DNA from: DATARH01 sp963847345
GTDB taxonomy: Bacteria > Pseudomonadota > Alphaproteobacteria > ATCC43930 > CGMCC-115725
Assembly (NCBI GenBank): GCA_963847345.1
Contig: CAWJZU010000015.1
Coordinates: 371,229-435,228 of the forward strand
DNA: 64,000 nucleotides
Reading direction: 5' to 3'
The position numbers and the translations under genes were made by a program. Position 1 is the stretch's first letter; the number at the start of each line of letters is the position of its first letter. Shown piece after piece: positions 46,520-55,403 of this stretch. A model generated the notes under the pieces. It saw only the letters and a program-made list of their open reading frames with translations, had not been told where the DNA came from and made no database searches.

Positions 46520-46978
46520 ATGACGGTGCGCCAGGAATTTACAGTGGCGGGGCTCGCGCCGCCGATCAGCCATTACTGCGATGCGGTCCGGTTTGGCGAT
46601 CTGCTGTTTATTTCCGGGCTGGTCGGGGTCGACGCCAACGGCAAGCTCGCTGGCAAGGGCGACGCGGCACGCCAGACGCGGCAGATCTTCGAGAACATGC
46701 GGCGCGTGCTGGAGCAAGCGGGGGCCAGGTTTAGCGATGTGCTGAAAGTGACGGTGTTCCTGAAGAACATTGAGGACCGCGCGCGCATTGAACCTGGTGC
46801 GTCGGGAGAAGCTGGTGGACGGCATCGACCCGGAGCTGGTCGTGATCCTGTCCGACATCAACATGCCCGGGATGGACGGGCTGACGCTGCTTCGCGAGAT
46901 CAAGGTGAGGCGGCCCGACCTGGCGGTGATGATGGTAACCGCCTATGGCGACGACGAGCGACGGCGGCTTGCGGATGA
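46520..46978 (+). pseudogene. RidA-like gene fused to unrelated sequence
   Basis: ATG 46520 after GGGAG. Residues 1-93 are RidA-like (reactive imine/enamine deaminase): YCDAVRFGDLLFISGLVGVD, TRQIFENMRRVLEQAGARFSDVLKVTVFLKNIEDRARI. After that the RidA C terminus (with the substrate-binding Arg/Glu region) is gone, and the frame reads the response-regulator fragment out of phase. The product would be a truncated RidA with a nonsense tail. Confidence 0.75.
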
Positions 46979-47066
46979 ATACGGCGCTGCGCAGTTCCTC
47001 ACTAAGCCAGTCGATTTTGAACTGCTGAAGGTGCAGCTGCGGCAGTTGCCCAACGTAGCGGCTTGA
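46800..47066 (+). pseudogene. Response-regulator receiver domain, 5' truncated
   Basis: In the frame ending at 47066 the sequence reads LVVILSDINMPGMDGLTLLREI (phosphoacceptor Asp), VMMVTAYGDDERRRLA (Thr) and AAQFLTKPVDFELLKVQL (Lys). The first ~35 residues with the acidic pair are missing because the sequence joins the RidA fragment near 46800. A TTG at 46770 opens this frame but gives no proper N terminus. Confidence 0.7.
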
Positions 47067-47593
47067 GGACCGCAAACCTCGACCGAACGGCCGCTCTCTG
47101 GTTTCTCGCGTGGTCTTGGCCATGTCGGTTTTGGGGCATGAAGACCCGGTCCCCCCGCCCCGGGCTGAATGGCCGATGTCGGTTCGGTCAGCCGACCCAC
47201 GCCGGGACGCACGGGAACGCGCGAGACGCGCCGATAACCGCCATTGGTATGGGCGGCCGGAACATTGCCGTAACCGATCACGCCGCCAGCTTTGACGAAT
47301 TGGTCCTTCGAGAGAATGGATAGGCGCGGATGATCAGTCCCTCGCCATGGCGAGGGCGCCGAACGCTTGGCGGCCATTTTTGTTGGTTCGTTATCGCCGC
47401 GAACCCGCCGGCATCGGTTCGCCCGTGAATTAATTTAGAGCCGCGGTAGCGCTGGTCCGGCATGCAAGCGGTCCGGAAATGATGGACCCAAATGATGGAT
47501 CAGACGCCGCTTGTGCCAGAGCCGATAGGCAAAATGCGGCGTATCTGGCCAAGTTCGACGGAGGGCGTCCGCCTAACCGCCTGTGGTCCGCCG
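47067..47593. other. Spacer at the left side of the integrated element
   Basis: No supported gene, tRNA or obvious repeat. A full tRNA-Lys would be expected near the left end of the element if it is bounded here, and none was found. Confidence 0.4.
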
Positions 47594-47794
47594 TCAAGGG
47601 CGGCGCTTATCGTCTCCTTCCGCCTCAGCCGTTGCGTCCGGCTCGAGGGCCAGCGCCGCCGCAAAATCTTCTTCGCCGAACGCGGCGATCAGCATGGCGC
47701 GAACCCGCGCTATCTCCTCCTCCGGCGATGGCAGGGGGCGCACCGGCGGGCGACGTCTCTCTAGGGTGGAGACGCGGCGGGTGAGAACGCTCAT
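47594..47794 (-). CDS. Small charged protein in the integrated element
   Basis: 66 residues (MSVLTRRVSTLERR...). It is Arg- and Glu-rich with a helical middle (SPEEEIARVRAMLIAAFGEEDFAAALAL). The ATG overlaps the DUF5681 stop as ATGA, so the two are translationally coupled. Unknown function. Confidence 0.6.
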   Translation of the reverse strand: MSVLTRRVSTLERRRPPVRPLPSPEEEIARVRAMLIAAFGEEDFAAALALEPDATAEAEGDDKRRP

Positions 47795-48219
47795 GTCGGC
47801 GCCGCCTCCAGGTCGGCAATGCGCCGTTCGAGTTCGGCTGTTTCGATCGCCCGGCGGCGCGCGTCGAGAATTTGGGATATCGACGACGCTTCTTCTGGTG
47901 TCAGCACACCGGCCGCGGTGGCTTTCAACACTGCGCCAAGCGCGTTCGACAAATCGGCGACGCCATCGACATCCGGCATGTCGAATTGTACGGGTCGGCC
48001 TTTGCGCAGCGGCACGAGGCGTTCCATCACGAGCCTTAAGGCGATGCCGTCGCCGCCCAACGCAAGATCGATGCACTTTCGGCCGATCGCCTCGGCCTCG
48101 CCTTCAAACAGCGCCTCGATCGCCAGCGTCGCCTTGTGCTTTGCGCCCTGCGGCCGGCCGGGATTGCCGGGCGCAAAGGGGCGGCCGCGCGGCGTTTTCT
48201 CGGCGTTGTTACGCGGCAT
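47791..48219 (-). CDS. DUF5681-domain protein
   Basis: 142 residues. RGRPFAPGNPGRPQGAKHKATLAIEALF at the start and a KCIDLALGGDGIALRLVMERLVP segment match DUF5681, common in phages and integrative elements. The C-terminal LDARRRAIETAELERRIADLE is probably coiled coil. Role unknown; possibly DNA packaging or regulation by its usual neighbours. Confidence 0.8.
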   Translation of the reverse strand: MPRNNAEKTPRGRPFAPGNPGRPQGAKHKATLAIEALFEGEAEAIGRKCIDLALGGDGIALRLVMERLVPLRKGRPVQFDMPDVDGVADLSNALGAVLKATAAGVLTPEEASSISQILDARRRAIETAELERRIADLEAAPT

Positions 48220-48421
48220 CGCCGGTATCCCGCAGATAGCCTGCCGGATCGGACGCTACGCCGCGCACCATGGCGGCATCGGCTGCGTCCCGCACGATTG
48301 CTTTTGTCGCTGCGCGGATCAGCCGCTCGGCCACAGCGAACGCCTCGCCGGGCGTCAACGCGGCGACCGCGCGGCCAACGCGCAACGCCAAATTGTCTGA
48401 AACAGTCACTCGTTCGGACAC
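48209..48421 (-). CDS. Small helical protein in the integrated element
   Basis: 70 residues (MSERVTVSDNLALRVGRAVAAL...), overlapping the DUF5681 start by 11 bases, so probably co-translated. Ala-rich and helical with no known motif. Confidence 0.55.
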   Translation of the reverse strand: MSERVTVSDNLALRVGRAVAALTPGEAFAVAERLIRAATKAIVRDAADAAMVRGVASDPAGYLRDTGDAA

Positions 48422-48461
48422 GAAAACCCTCCTTGGGTATCTTCGAACGTGAGAATGCTCG

Positions 48462-48493
48462 ACCGGTAAGCAAAACCCCGATTGCTTACCGGT
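48462..48493. repeat. 12-bp perfect hairpin overlapping a stop codon
   Basis: ACCGGTAAGCAA (48462-48473) and TTGCTTACCGGT (48482-48493) with an 8-base loop. The stop codon of the upstream minus-strand gene lies inside one arm. No U tract follows, so it is not a standard terminator; an RNA-processing, attenuation or protein-binding site is possible. Confidence 0.7.
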
Positions 48494-48944
48494 TGCCGGC
48501 GCGGAGAATGCGCGCCAGCCGGTCGGGGCCGGGCACCGGCAAGCCGCTGGCGACGATTTCGCGCATCAACACCCGGTCGGGCGCCGTCTCGGTCGCCGCC
48601 GGGCGGTAGCGCGCCAAGAGGGCGGCCAGGGTGCGGGCAAGCCGCCCGGTCGGCATGTCAGCACCGATAATTGCCGCGAGCCGGCGCAACGCCTTATCGC
48701 GTCGGGCGCGCTCTGCGGCTCGCGCATCGCCGCCGCGCGGCCGGCAGGGCGCCGTGTCCGCCCGCGACAGATGCCGAGCGGCCGCTTCTGTCATCTGGCC
48801 CGCCAATCGGACCGCAAGCAGCGGTGGCAGCTCGATCACAGCCAACGGCTGCGGCTGGGCGCTGCTGTAGACGCTGAGGGTGATCGCCTCGTTGTCGTCG
48901 CTGAGCACCGCCGGGTCGCCGCTCGCGCGCGTAGGGCGAGTCAT
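48486..48944 (-). CDS. Hypothetical protein with QPQPLAV motif
   Basis: About 152 residues from ATG 48944. The start (RASGDPAVLSDDNEAITLSVYSSAQPQPLAVIEL) is clearly related to the start of another small gene of this element at 50304 (RASADRVV..DINRTIALGVYRNDQPQPLAV). The rest is Arg/Ala-rich and helical. Unknown function; the shared start suggests an internal duplication within the element. Confidence 0.6.
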   Translation of the reverse strand: MTRPTRASGDPAVLSDDNEAITLSVYSSAQPQPLAVIELPPLLAVRLAGQMTEAAARHLSRADTAPCRPRGGDARAAERARRDKALRRLAAIIGADMPTGRLARTLAALLARYRPAATETAPDRVLMREIVASGLPVPGPDRLARILRAGNR

Positions 48945-49011
48945 ATCGCTCACGGCAATAGCGACAAAGCCGCGTCCTGCCCAGGTACAGGCGTGGGGGT
49001 GTTGGTTGTGG

Positions 49012-49947
49012 TCATCGGTCGCCGCCCTCACCGGGCAGGCTGTCGGCAATGAGCTTTATGAGCCGGTCCCGATCCTCCCTTTCCTGCTTGATGGCGCGGT
49101 AATAGGCGGATGGATCGATGCGGGCTTGGATCGCGTCGCGCAGGATCGTTGCAAGGACATCCGGAGCAATGCTTTCGACTTGGCAGGTATAGCCACGGAA
49201 TGCCCGGTTATCGGTTCTCTTTGCTGGTGCGGTCGACAGATTGAGCGTCGCGATCTGCTCCGGTGTCACGGCAAGCCGTGAATAGCTGAACTGGCCGCCG
49301 AGCCTTTCCGTAAAGGCTGCAATATCCTCGGTCAGAGACAGGTATAGGTGCGCGCCGCTTGGGTCGTGATCCCCGAGATGCAATAGCTCGACCGGCAACC
49401 CCTCGCTGGCGATTTCAGCGGCAAGCCGGTGTTTTTCGGTGACACTCTCGAAGCCGCCGGAGCTGATCACCGCCACGTCGTAGGGATCGGTGATGCGCGC
49501 GAGCTGCGGCGCCATGCCGGTGGCTTCGCACAAAACCATCAGCCTTGTGCGCTGGCCTTGCGTGCGGTCCAGTCGGAAGGCGTTGGCTTGGCCTCGCAGG
49601 TAATCGAGGAATACCGTCGCGCTCGCCCATCCAACGCCGCCCAGACGCGTGCCGCCATCATCACGGATGGCGTCCATCGGAATAAGTTCAGCTCGGCGCG
49701 CACGATTGAGATGCTCACCCAGCCGCTCATATGCGGTCTCGGTCTTCGGGTAATCGTAGGCCCCGACCAAGCGGTAAAAGATTTGTCGGAGTGTCAGAGG
49801 CAGATAGTCTCGATATTCATCAAGGATCGCGTGCACCTGACCCAGTAAGGCGAGCGTGTCGCGTTGCGGTCGCCACGGTGCGAAGCCGCGGACCCGCGTT
49901 GCTCGACGCGCAGCACCGCCGAGGATGTCGATTGCGGCGGGGTTCAT
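49012..49947 (-). CDS. Toprim-like protein of the integrated element
   Basis: 311 residues from ATG 49947, preceded by AAGGAGAT. LTLRQIFYRLVGAYDYPKTETAYERLGEHLNRARR, then LMVLCEATGMAPQLARI and LLHLGDHDPSGAHLYLSL resemble the winged-helix plus Toprim arrangement of topoisomerase VI A-like/Spo11-like proteins; the Asp-His-Asp (DHDPSG) cluster would bind metal. Phages and integrated elements of alphaproteobacteria often carry it. No tyrosine nucleophile could be assigned with confidence, so nuclease or topoisomerase activity is uncertain. Confidence 0.7.
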   Translation of the reverse strand: MNPAAIDILGGAARRATRVRGFAPWRPQRDTLALLGQVHAILDEYRDYLPLTLRQIFYRLVGAYDYPKTETAYERLGEHLNRARRAELIPMDAIRDDGGTRLGGVGWASATVFLDYLRGQANAFRLDRTQGQRTRLMVLCEATGMAPQLARITDPYDVAVISSGGFESVTEKHRLAAEIASEGLPVELLHLGDHDPSGAHLYLSLTEDIAAFTERLGGQFSYSRLAVTPEQIATLNLSTAPAKRTDNRAFRGYTCQVESIAPDVLATILRDAIQARIDPSAYYRAIKQEREDRDRLIKLIADSLPGEGGDR

Positions 49948-50304
49948 GCGGCGATCTCCTTCATCGAGGGCCGGCCGCTCGCGTGCACGACGCGGGTCCA
50001 GCACAACGGAGTGCATTCGAGCCGCCGCCATCCGGGGCTGGATCCCACGCGGCACCCGGCGCTCGGTTCCAAGTAATCGTTGCTGCCATTGCGGCCGAGG
50101 GGTGGTGCGCACAGTTGCGCCGCCGCATCCCGCCGGTGTCCCCGAGGTGTCAAACGAGGCTCGGTTTTGTCCCGTTTGGGTCCTGAGCACGGCCAACGGC
50201 TGCGGCTGGTCATTGCGGTAGACGCCGAGAGCGATCGTCCTGTTGATGTCGGCGATCACCACCCGATCGGCGCTCGCGCGCGTACCGCGGGTTACATCGC
50301 CCAT
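49944..50304 (-). CDS. Small hypothetical protein, possible frameshift
   Basis: From ATG 50304 the first ~38 residues match the start of the QPQPLAV protein at 48944. Beyond ~50190 coding quality is better in a second frame that ends with a TGA overlapping the Toprim-like gene's ATG (ATGA at 49944-49947). The likely reading is one coupled gene with a frameshift; exact structure unsure. Confidence 0.4.
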
Positions 50305-51098
50305 GTGGATCACGCCAACTCCCACAGCGAGATCATGCCGGGCGGCATCGGCCGCCGGCGGAACCGCTGCTTCGCGCCGGTCACGGTCACGAGGTCGGCA
50401 CCGCCCCCGTCGATCGCCGCGATCTCGCAGTGGTTGAGCAGCAGCGTGAGGCCCATCGCATCGAACCGGGCGGTAGGCGCGGCGTCGTGGCAGCCGAACG
50501 CGTCGAGATCGGACCAGCCGCACCGGATCGCCTCGGCGCTCCAGCGGTCAAGGAATGTTCCGGCGGCATCTACAACCCGGCGCCACCGCTCAGCCGAGAA
50601 GCCGGACGGCGGTGGCATCGCACAGAGTGCAGCATAGCCCTCGGCCCACCGTGTCGAGGTGTCGGCCGCCTCCTCGATGATCGCGGCGCGCTCGCTCGGG
50701 TCGTCTGCAAGGGAAGCGGCGCTTTCAGCTGCCTCCAATTTTCGGAAATCGAGGGGTGCCCCACCTAAAGCATCTAAAGTGCCTAAAGTCGCCGGCTCCC
50801 ACTCGGAGGCCGCTTTAGGTGGTTTAGGTGCTTTAGCGGCCAGGCTGGCCCAATCTTGATTTTCAGCTGCCGGCGGCGGGAGTGCAGCTTTGGCAGCCGG
50901 TTCGGGCTGATCCGTGGCTTGGTCTATAGGTAAATAGTTCTGTGTTTGTTCTACTACCTCTATGCCGACCGAATCCGAACCCCCAGGGGGCACCCGTGCT
51001 AAAGCTGTCGAAACAGCTGAAATGCCGGGGCCGTCCTTGGCTGCCTCCGATTTTCGGAAATCGAGGGGTGCCCCACCTAAAGCATCTAAAGCACCTAA

Positions 51099-51336
51099 CC
51101 CGATCTATGCAGGACAAAAATACGGGTCCATTGCGTAGATCATAGCGCTCCCGTTTTGGTTGCCGAGGCATGCACGTCGATCCTGCGGCGGCAGTTTTTT
51201 GAGGCGGGATCAGCTAGCCCGATCTATGCAGGACAAAAATACGGGTCCATTGCGTAGATCATAGCGCTCCCGTTTTGGTTGCCGAGGCATGCACGTCGAT
51301 CCTGCGGCGGCAGTTTTTTGAGGCGGGATCAGCTAG
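51099..51336. repeat. 119-bp perfect tandem duplication at the IS1380 end
   Basis: Units 51099-51217 and 51218-51336 read identically throughout, starting CCCGATCTATGCAGG and ending GGGATCAGCTAG. Both carry the terminal motif, so the element has two possible left ends; only the outer one is next to the matching CTAA. Confidence 0.95.
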
Positions 51337-51380
51337 GTGTTGGCGGTTGCGGGGAGCGGACGGGGCACATGCCCCGGTTT

Positions 51381-52721
51381 TCAGGTGATCAGGCGCGGCA
51401 GGCGGTCGAGCAGCATGGCAAAGATCGCCTGATCGGGGGAACTCGACGGCAGGTGAATCTTGACCTGCTTTTTCAGTTCGACAACGCGGGCGGCGAGTTT
51501 CAACAGGCGCAGCCGCAAGGTGTCGAACTGCATGACACGCCAAGCGGAGCGCGGCGGCATCAGGCGTCGCATCGACCACAACAGCCAGTAGGCGCCGGCG
51601 TGCAGGAACAGGCGGAACTGGTTGGCCTCGGCCGCGTGGCAGGAGGTTCGGTCGGCAGCGAGGTGGTTTTTCCACGCCTTGATGTGGTTCTCCGCCCGGC
51701 CGCGCGCGCAGTAGAGCCCCTTGTAGAGATGCTTGGCGCGGCCCCCTTCGAGATTGGTCACGATAAAGCGGGTGTCGGTGCCCTCGGGTCCTGCCTCGAC
51801 CCGGGCGATGATGCGCTCGACCCGGCTCCAGCTGTGGGCGGCATCGTAGAATTGCGCGAAGCGCCGTAACTTGCCGCGCTTGGGCGCCGCCCGGAAGCGC
51901 TCGGCGGTGGTTTTCTCCAGCGCAGCGACATGACGGCGCAATGCCGGATTGGAGGCGAGGCCGAGCACCCAATCGACGCGGTTGACGCGGCACCAATCGA
52001 AGACTGCGGGGGCGGCATAATGGCTGTCGGCGCGCAGCAGGATCTCGACCCTGGGCCACTGGGCGCGGATAGCGCCCACCAGGCGGCGCACGAAGGCGGC
52101 GATCTCGCGCCCGCCCGGCCGCTTGCCGGGCCGCAGCAGCGCGGTCACGAACCGTCCCTCGCCGTCGAAGACGACAATCGGTTGGAAGCCGTAATCATCA
52201 TGATAGGCGTTGAACAGGCGCAACTGCTGCTCGCCATGCACGCGGTCAAAGGTATCGTCGATATCGAGGACGATTCGCTTCGGCACCTGCCGAAACGAGC
52301 CGCAATACTGCTCGATCAGCGCCCGCCCGAGGCGCAACAGGGCCCGAATGTCGGGCAGGTTTTCCAGCCGCGAGATCGTCGATTGCGAGCACAGTTCTTC
52401 ATCCGACGGCAAGCGGTCGAGCGCTAGCTTGAACATCGGGTCGCCGCGCAGCGCGTCGGCGTCGTTGCCGTCCTCATAACCGGCGGCGATCATCAGCATC
52501 CGAAAGCGGATGATCTCGGCCAAGCGATGCACAACCTTCTCCGGCGCCCGCGGGTCCTTGAGGCAGGCCGCCAGCCGATCGGCCAAGCCCAGCCGGCGCT
52601 CGATCTCGCGCAGCGCCAACAGCCCGCCCTCCGAGGACAGTCGCCCGCCGTCAAAACGCGCGATGACGGCCTTGCCCTGAACCGCTGACAGACCGGGCAG
52701 AAGCGGCGTAGCATCAACCAT
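51381..52721 (-). CDS. IS1380-family transposase
   Basis: 446 residues. LSSEGGLLALREIERRLGLADRLAA, then VLDIDDTFDRVHGEQQLRLFNAYHDDYGF (first Asp), EILLRADSHYA (second Asp) and YCARGRAENHIKAWKNHLAADRTSC (Glu) make the DDE set and the IS1380 YREK-like block. Complete. Confidence 0.93.
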   Translation of the reverse strand: MVDATPLLPGLSAVQGKAVIARFDGGRLSSEGGLLALREIERRLGLADRLAACLKDPRAPEKVVHRLAEIIRFRMLMIAAGYEDGNDADALRGDPMFKLALDRLPSDEELCSQSTISRLENLPDIRALLRLGRALIEQYCGSFRQVPKRIVLDIDDTFDRVHGEQQLRLFNAYHDDYGFQPIVVFDGEGRFVTALLRPGKRPGGREIAAFVRRLVGAIRAQWPRVEILLRADSHYAAPAVFDWCRVNRVDWVLGLASNPALRRHVAALEKTTAERFRAAPKRGKLRRFAQFYDAAHSWSRVERIIARVEAGPEGTDTRFIVTNLEGGRAKHLYKGLYCARGRAENHIKAWKNHLAADRTSCHAAEANQFRLFLHAGAYWLLWSMRRLMPPRSAWRVMQFDTLRLRLLKLAARVVELKKQVKIHLPSSSPDQAIFAMLLDRLPRLIT

Positions 52722-52955
52722 GGCGGGTGTCGCCTCCGACGATCGAAGGATTTAGCGTCAGCAACCGAATCCTACGCACGATCAAGCGCTTGCGCTACAC
52801 CCGCCAACCCTCACGCATAATCCGGGCTAAAGGGTTCGGCTCCGGCTCTGTGGCTGCTTTAGGTGCTTTAGATGCTTTAGGTGAGGGGTACCCGTGATCC
52901 TGGCTTTTCGGCGTCGGCCACCACGCTTCGCTGAACTTGCGATAGGCGGTCATCG

Positions 52956-54476
52956 TCAGCCCCGCACGATGCGCCATGCGTCGCGGCGGCGCTGCCCGGA
53001 AACGACGGCACCGGCGGGCATCTTGATCAGCCAGCCGTGGTCTTCGAGGATCGCCACGGGCTTGGCCGCGGTTGCTTTGTCGCTGATCGCGTTGAGGCTG
53101 CGCTGATAGATATCGGGCAGCGATATGTACGGCTCGCTCCAGGTCCCGAGCAGCCAATCCAGCAGTCTTTGCGCGAGCCTGACATCGGAATTGACCTGGG
53201 CGCACCCGAACAGCCGCAGGGCCTCGACACCGTAGTGCTCCGCAAGCGCGATGCCAGCCGCCATTTCACTTTCGGAGACCTCTTCGGCGTCGATGCCCTT
53301 CACGAGCGTGAGCACCGCAGCCAGCCGTGCCGCATGCTCCGGCAGCTTGTTTGCCAGTCCGCGGACGGCATCGAGGCCGCCGTTCGGAGCGACCTCTCGC
53401 TCGACATGATCGGCGAACCCGATCCAGGCCTCCCGCGCGGCCACAGACAGGGAGATCGAGCGCGGCTCCAGCTCGTTTGTCGTGCCGACGCGCAGCGGCA
53501 ATCGGCACTCGAAAATGCTCAGCATACGTGCGCCGTAGCGCCGGAGAGCAAGCTCCGTCTCTGGACGCTCCTCGTGCCAGAGCCGCGTTCCCGATGCGGG
53601 GTCGGGCGCGGTCACGAGCAGGCGAGACAAAAGCCCCTGGTCGGCGAGCAGGCGATCCCGGAACAGGATGTCGGCGACCGCCGGCTGCGCCATCAGATGC
53701 GCCGACAGCCGCCGTCCAGCCAATACGGACACGCCGTCGCCGCTGCGCACCCTGCGGATCGGCGATCCGTCCCACACGTCCGAAAGCCCGGCTGCCGTCC
53801 GCAGTTTGGCGTCATCGGTCATGCCGTGGCCGCCGATGAACTGGCCGCCCTCGGCCGCGAAGATCCCGAAGCTCGGCTGGCTGATCGCGAACAGCTTGCA
53901 GAGGCCCTCGAAGGTCGGCTCGGGGCAGGTCAGCATCGGCGATAGCGGCGGGTTCGGCGCCGGTCCGATCTTGTCGAGTTCCGCCTTGATGCTGGCGCGG
54001 TCGCCCTTGCCTTTCTTCACGGCGGCATCGCGCGCCTTCTCCCAGGCGAGCCTGTCGTTCTGATAGTCCGGCGCTGCGCGATCGTGCTCCTCGCGAAGCG
54101 CCATCTCGCGTCTGCCGACCGGCCACATCGCCTCGCGATCACAGGCGCTCTTGCGCTCGCCGGTCGAGGCGACGCTGACGAAATAGCAGGAAAGCGGACG
54201 GGCCTGGCCCTGGCGACCGATCGGAACCAGGACGTTGGCATGCCCCTGGGTTGCCAGAGTTGCCACCGCGATTACGGATTGACCGCACATCGCGATCGGA
54301 GCCTGCACCCGGTCGTTGATGGCTCGCGCCGCCGGAGCCAGAACGTCACCGAGCGCTTCTGTCGGGAAGGGGTCCGCGGGAGCCGTATCGCGCGTCAGGG
54401 GGCGAGGCGGCTCCGGCCGAACCTCCTCGGCCTCCTCGAAGGCGGTGCGCATGCGCTCGGCGCCATCAGGCGGCAT
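52956..54476 (-). CDS. DUF3987 primase/helicase-associated protein
   Basis: 506 residues from ATG 54476. The family pattern is visible: PFPTEALGDVLAPAARAINDRVQAP, ATLATQGHANVLV, SLSCYFVSVASTGERKSA-like Walker region (VSVASTGERKSACDRE), and PTFEGLCKLFAISQPSFGIFAAEGGQFI, ending in a winged-helix-like DIYQRSLNAISDKATAAKPVAILEDHGWL. DUF3987 proteins accompany Toprim primases in phages and integrative elements and probably supply the helicase side. Overlaps the primase stop. Confidence 0.88.
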   Translation of the reverse strand: MPPDGAERMRTAFEEAEEVRPEPPRPLTRDTAPADPFPTEALGDVLAPAARAINDRVQAPIAMCGQSVIAVATLATQGHANVLVPIGRQGQARPLSCYFVSVASTGERKSACDREAMWPVGRREMALREEHDRAAPDYQNDRLAWEKARDAAVKKGKGDRASIKAELDKIGPAPNPPLSPMLTCPEPTFEGLCKLFAISQPSFGIFAAEGGQFIGGHGMTDDAKLRTAAGLSDVWDGSPIRRVRSGDGVSVLAGRRLSAHLMAQPAVADILFRDRLLADQGLLSRLLVTAPDPASGTRLWHEERPETELALRRYGARMLSIFECRLPLRVGTTNELEPRSISLSVAAREAWIGFADHVEREVAPNGGLDAVRGLANKLPEHAARLAAVLTLVKGIDAEEVSESEMAAGIALAEHYGVEALRLFGCAQVNSDVRLAQRLLDWLLGTWSEPYISLPDIYQRSLNAISDKATAAKPVAILEDHGWLIKMPAGAVVSGQRRRDAWRIVRG

Positions 54477-55403
54477 GGCGTGCCCCCCTGATGTTGTTGC
54501 GGTCCTTGCCCAGCAACACGTCGTTCCAATCGGAGCCGGGAACCGCCGGCAGCGCGAGCCGCACGCGCCGTTCCTCGGCGATCCACCGTTCGGCCGCGAT
54601 CCGCGCCGCGCGCTCGCCGGTGCCGTTCGCGTCGTTGATCGGCGGCGATGAAGACAGTCGCGGCGAGCGGCAGGGCCGGCAGGATCAGCCGCTCGATGCC
54701 GCCGGCGCTCAGGGCCGCCCAAGCGGGCCAGCCCATCACGAGCATGGCGCTGGCGGCGGTCTCGATGCCCTCAGCGACGATCAGCGGCGCGCCCTCACGG
54801 GCTTCCCCGAGGCGGATTGCGGCGCCGCCAACGGGGCCAAGCGACAGGCGCGGATCACGGAATGCGGCCTTCGCCTCGCCATCTGTCTGCAACCATGTCC
54901 GATGGATCGCAACCGGCCCATGCTCGACATGCTCAACCAGCGCAATCATTACCGGCCGGCGGCCGCCCTCGGGATGGCGGAGCCAGGACCGCGCCGCGCG
55001 GATCGTTGGCGGGATCGGGAGTTCTGCCAGGCCGCGTGCCGCCCAGTACCACTCGACCGCCGTTCCACACGGATCGCCCGTTTCGTGCCGCCACAAATCG
55101 AGCGCTTCTGCAATCCGCCTCTGCCGATTGCGTTCCTCGGCCGCGCGGCGGCGCTCTATCTCGGCCGCGTCAGGCGCGGCGACCGCGCCATCCGGCATCA
55201 CTATCGAGCAGCCCGAGCCGGCGCAGCTCGGCGAGCACGTCATCACGCGAGCAACCGGCATGGCAATGCGCGATCAGCCCGCGCGGTCCATCGCGCAGTG
55301 CCAGGGTCGGGCCGCTGGATTGATGCACCGGACAGCGGCAGCGGCGCCATGCCCCCGAGCGGCAGGCCCCGCCAAGCGCGGCGGCAATTTCTGCCGCGTT
55401 CAC
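54467..55403 (-). pseudogene. CHC2/Toprim-type primase, two frameshifts
   Basis: From ATG 55403: a zinc-finger start (CRCPVH...HCHAGC, residues ~23-50), then a shift near 55205, a middle region (RHETGDPCGTAVEWYWAARGL) and Toprim (LIVAEGIETAASAMLVMGWPAWAALSAGGIERLI; VFIAAD). A surplus C near 54640 breaks the line; without it VFIAADNDANGTGERAA continues to SDWNDVLLGKDRNN and a stop at 54467. Complete architecture of the mobile-element primase, but out of frame twice; possibly inactive or sequencing error. Confidence 0.8.

Larger units (their letters stand above)
51099..52826 (-). mobile_element. IS1380-family insertion sequence
   Basis: Flanked by CTAA on both sides (51095-51098 and 52827-52830). 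Ends are partial inverted repeats CCCGATCTATGC / CCCGGATTATGC. Contains one transposase gene. The left 119 bases are duplicated in tandem. Confidence 0.88.
50310..52953 (-). pseudogene. Hypothetical element gene split by IS1380
   Basis: The 5' part (ATG 52953, 2 bases after the DUF3987 stop) encodes MTAYRKFSEAWW... and a KASKAPKAATEPEPNPL linker. The 3' part (51098-50310) continues GALDALGGAPLDFRKSEAA. Removing the IS and one CTAA copy gives a single 303-residue frame. The protein has two related units (LGALDALGGAPLDFRKSEAAK and LGTLDALGGAPLDFRKLEAAE) joined by Pro/Lys/Ala linkers, and a C-terminal globular region (IRCGWSDLDAFGCHDAAP; LLLNHCEIAAIDGG). Function unknown; it lies between the replication-type genes and the Toprim-like gene. 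The 3' part may still be expressed from an internal start at 50993. Confidence 0.85.

Noticed and set aside
47063..47377. Small open frames between the regulator fragment and the integrated element
   Set aside because: No start sites, motifs or conserved context; composition resembles random GC-rich frames.
50761..52885. CTTTAGGTG-like short repeats read as replication iterons
   Set aside because: They fall inside a coding frame as Lys/Ala/Pro or Leu/Gly linkers of the split gene, and spacing is irregular.
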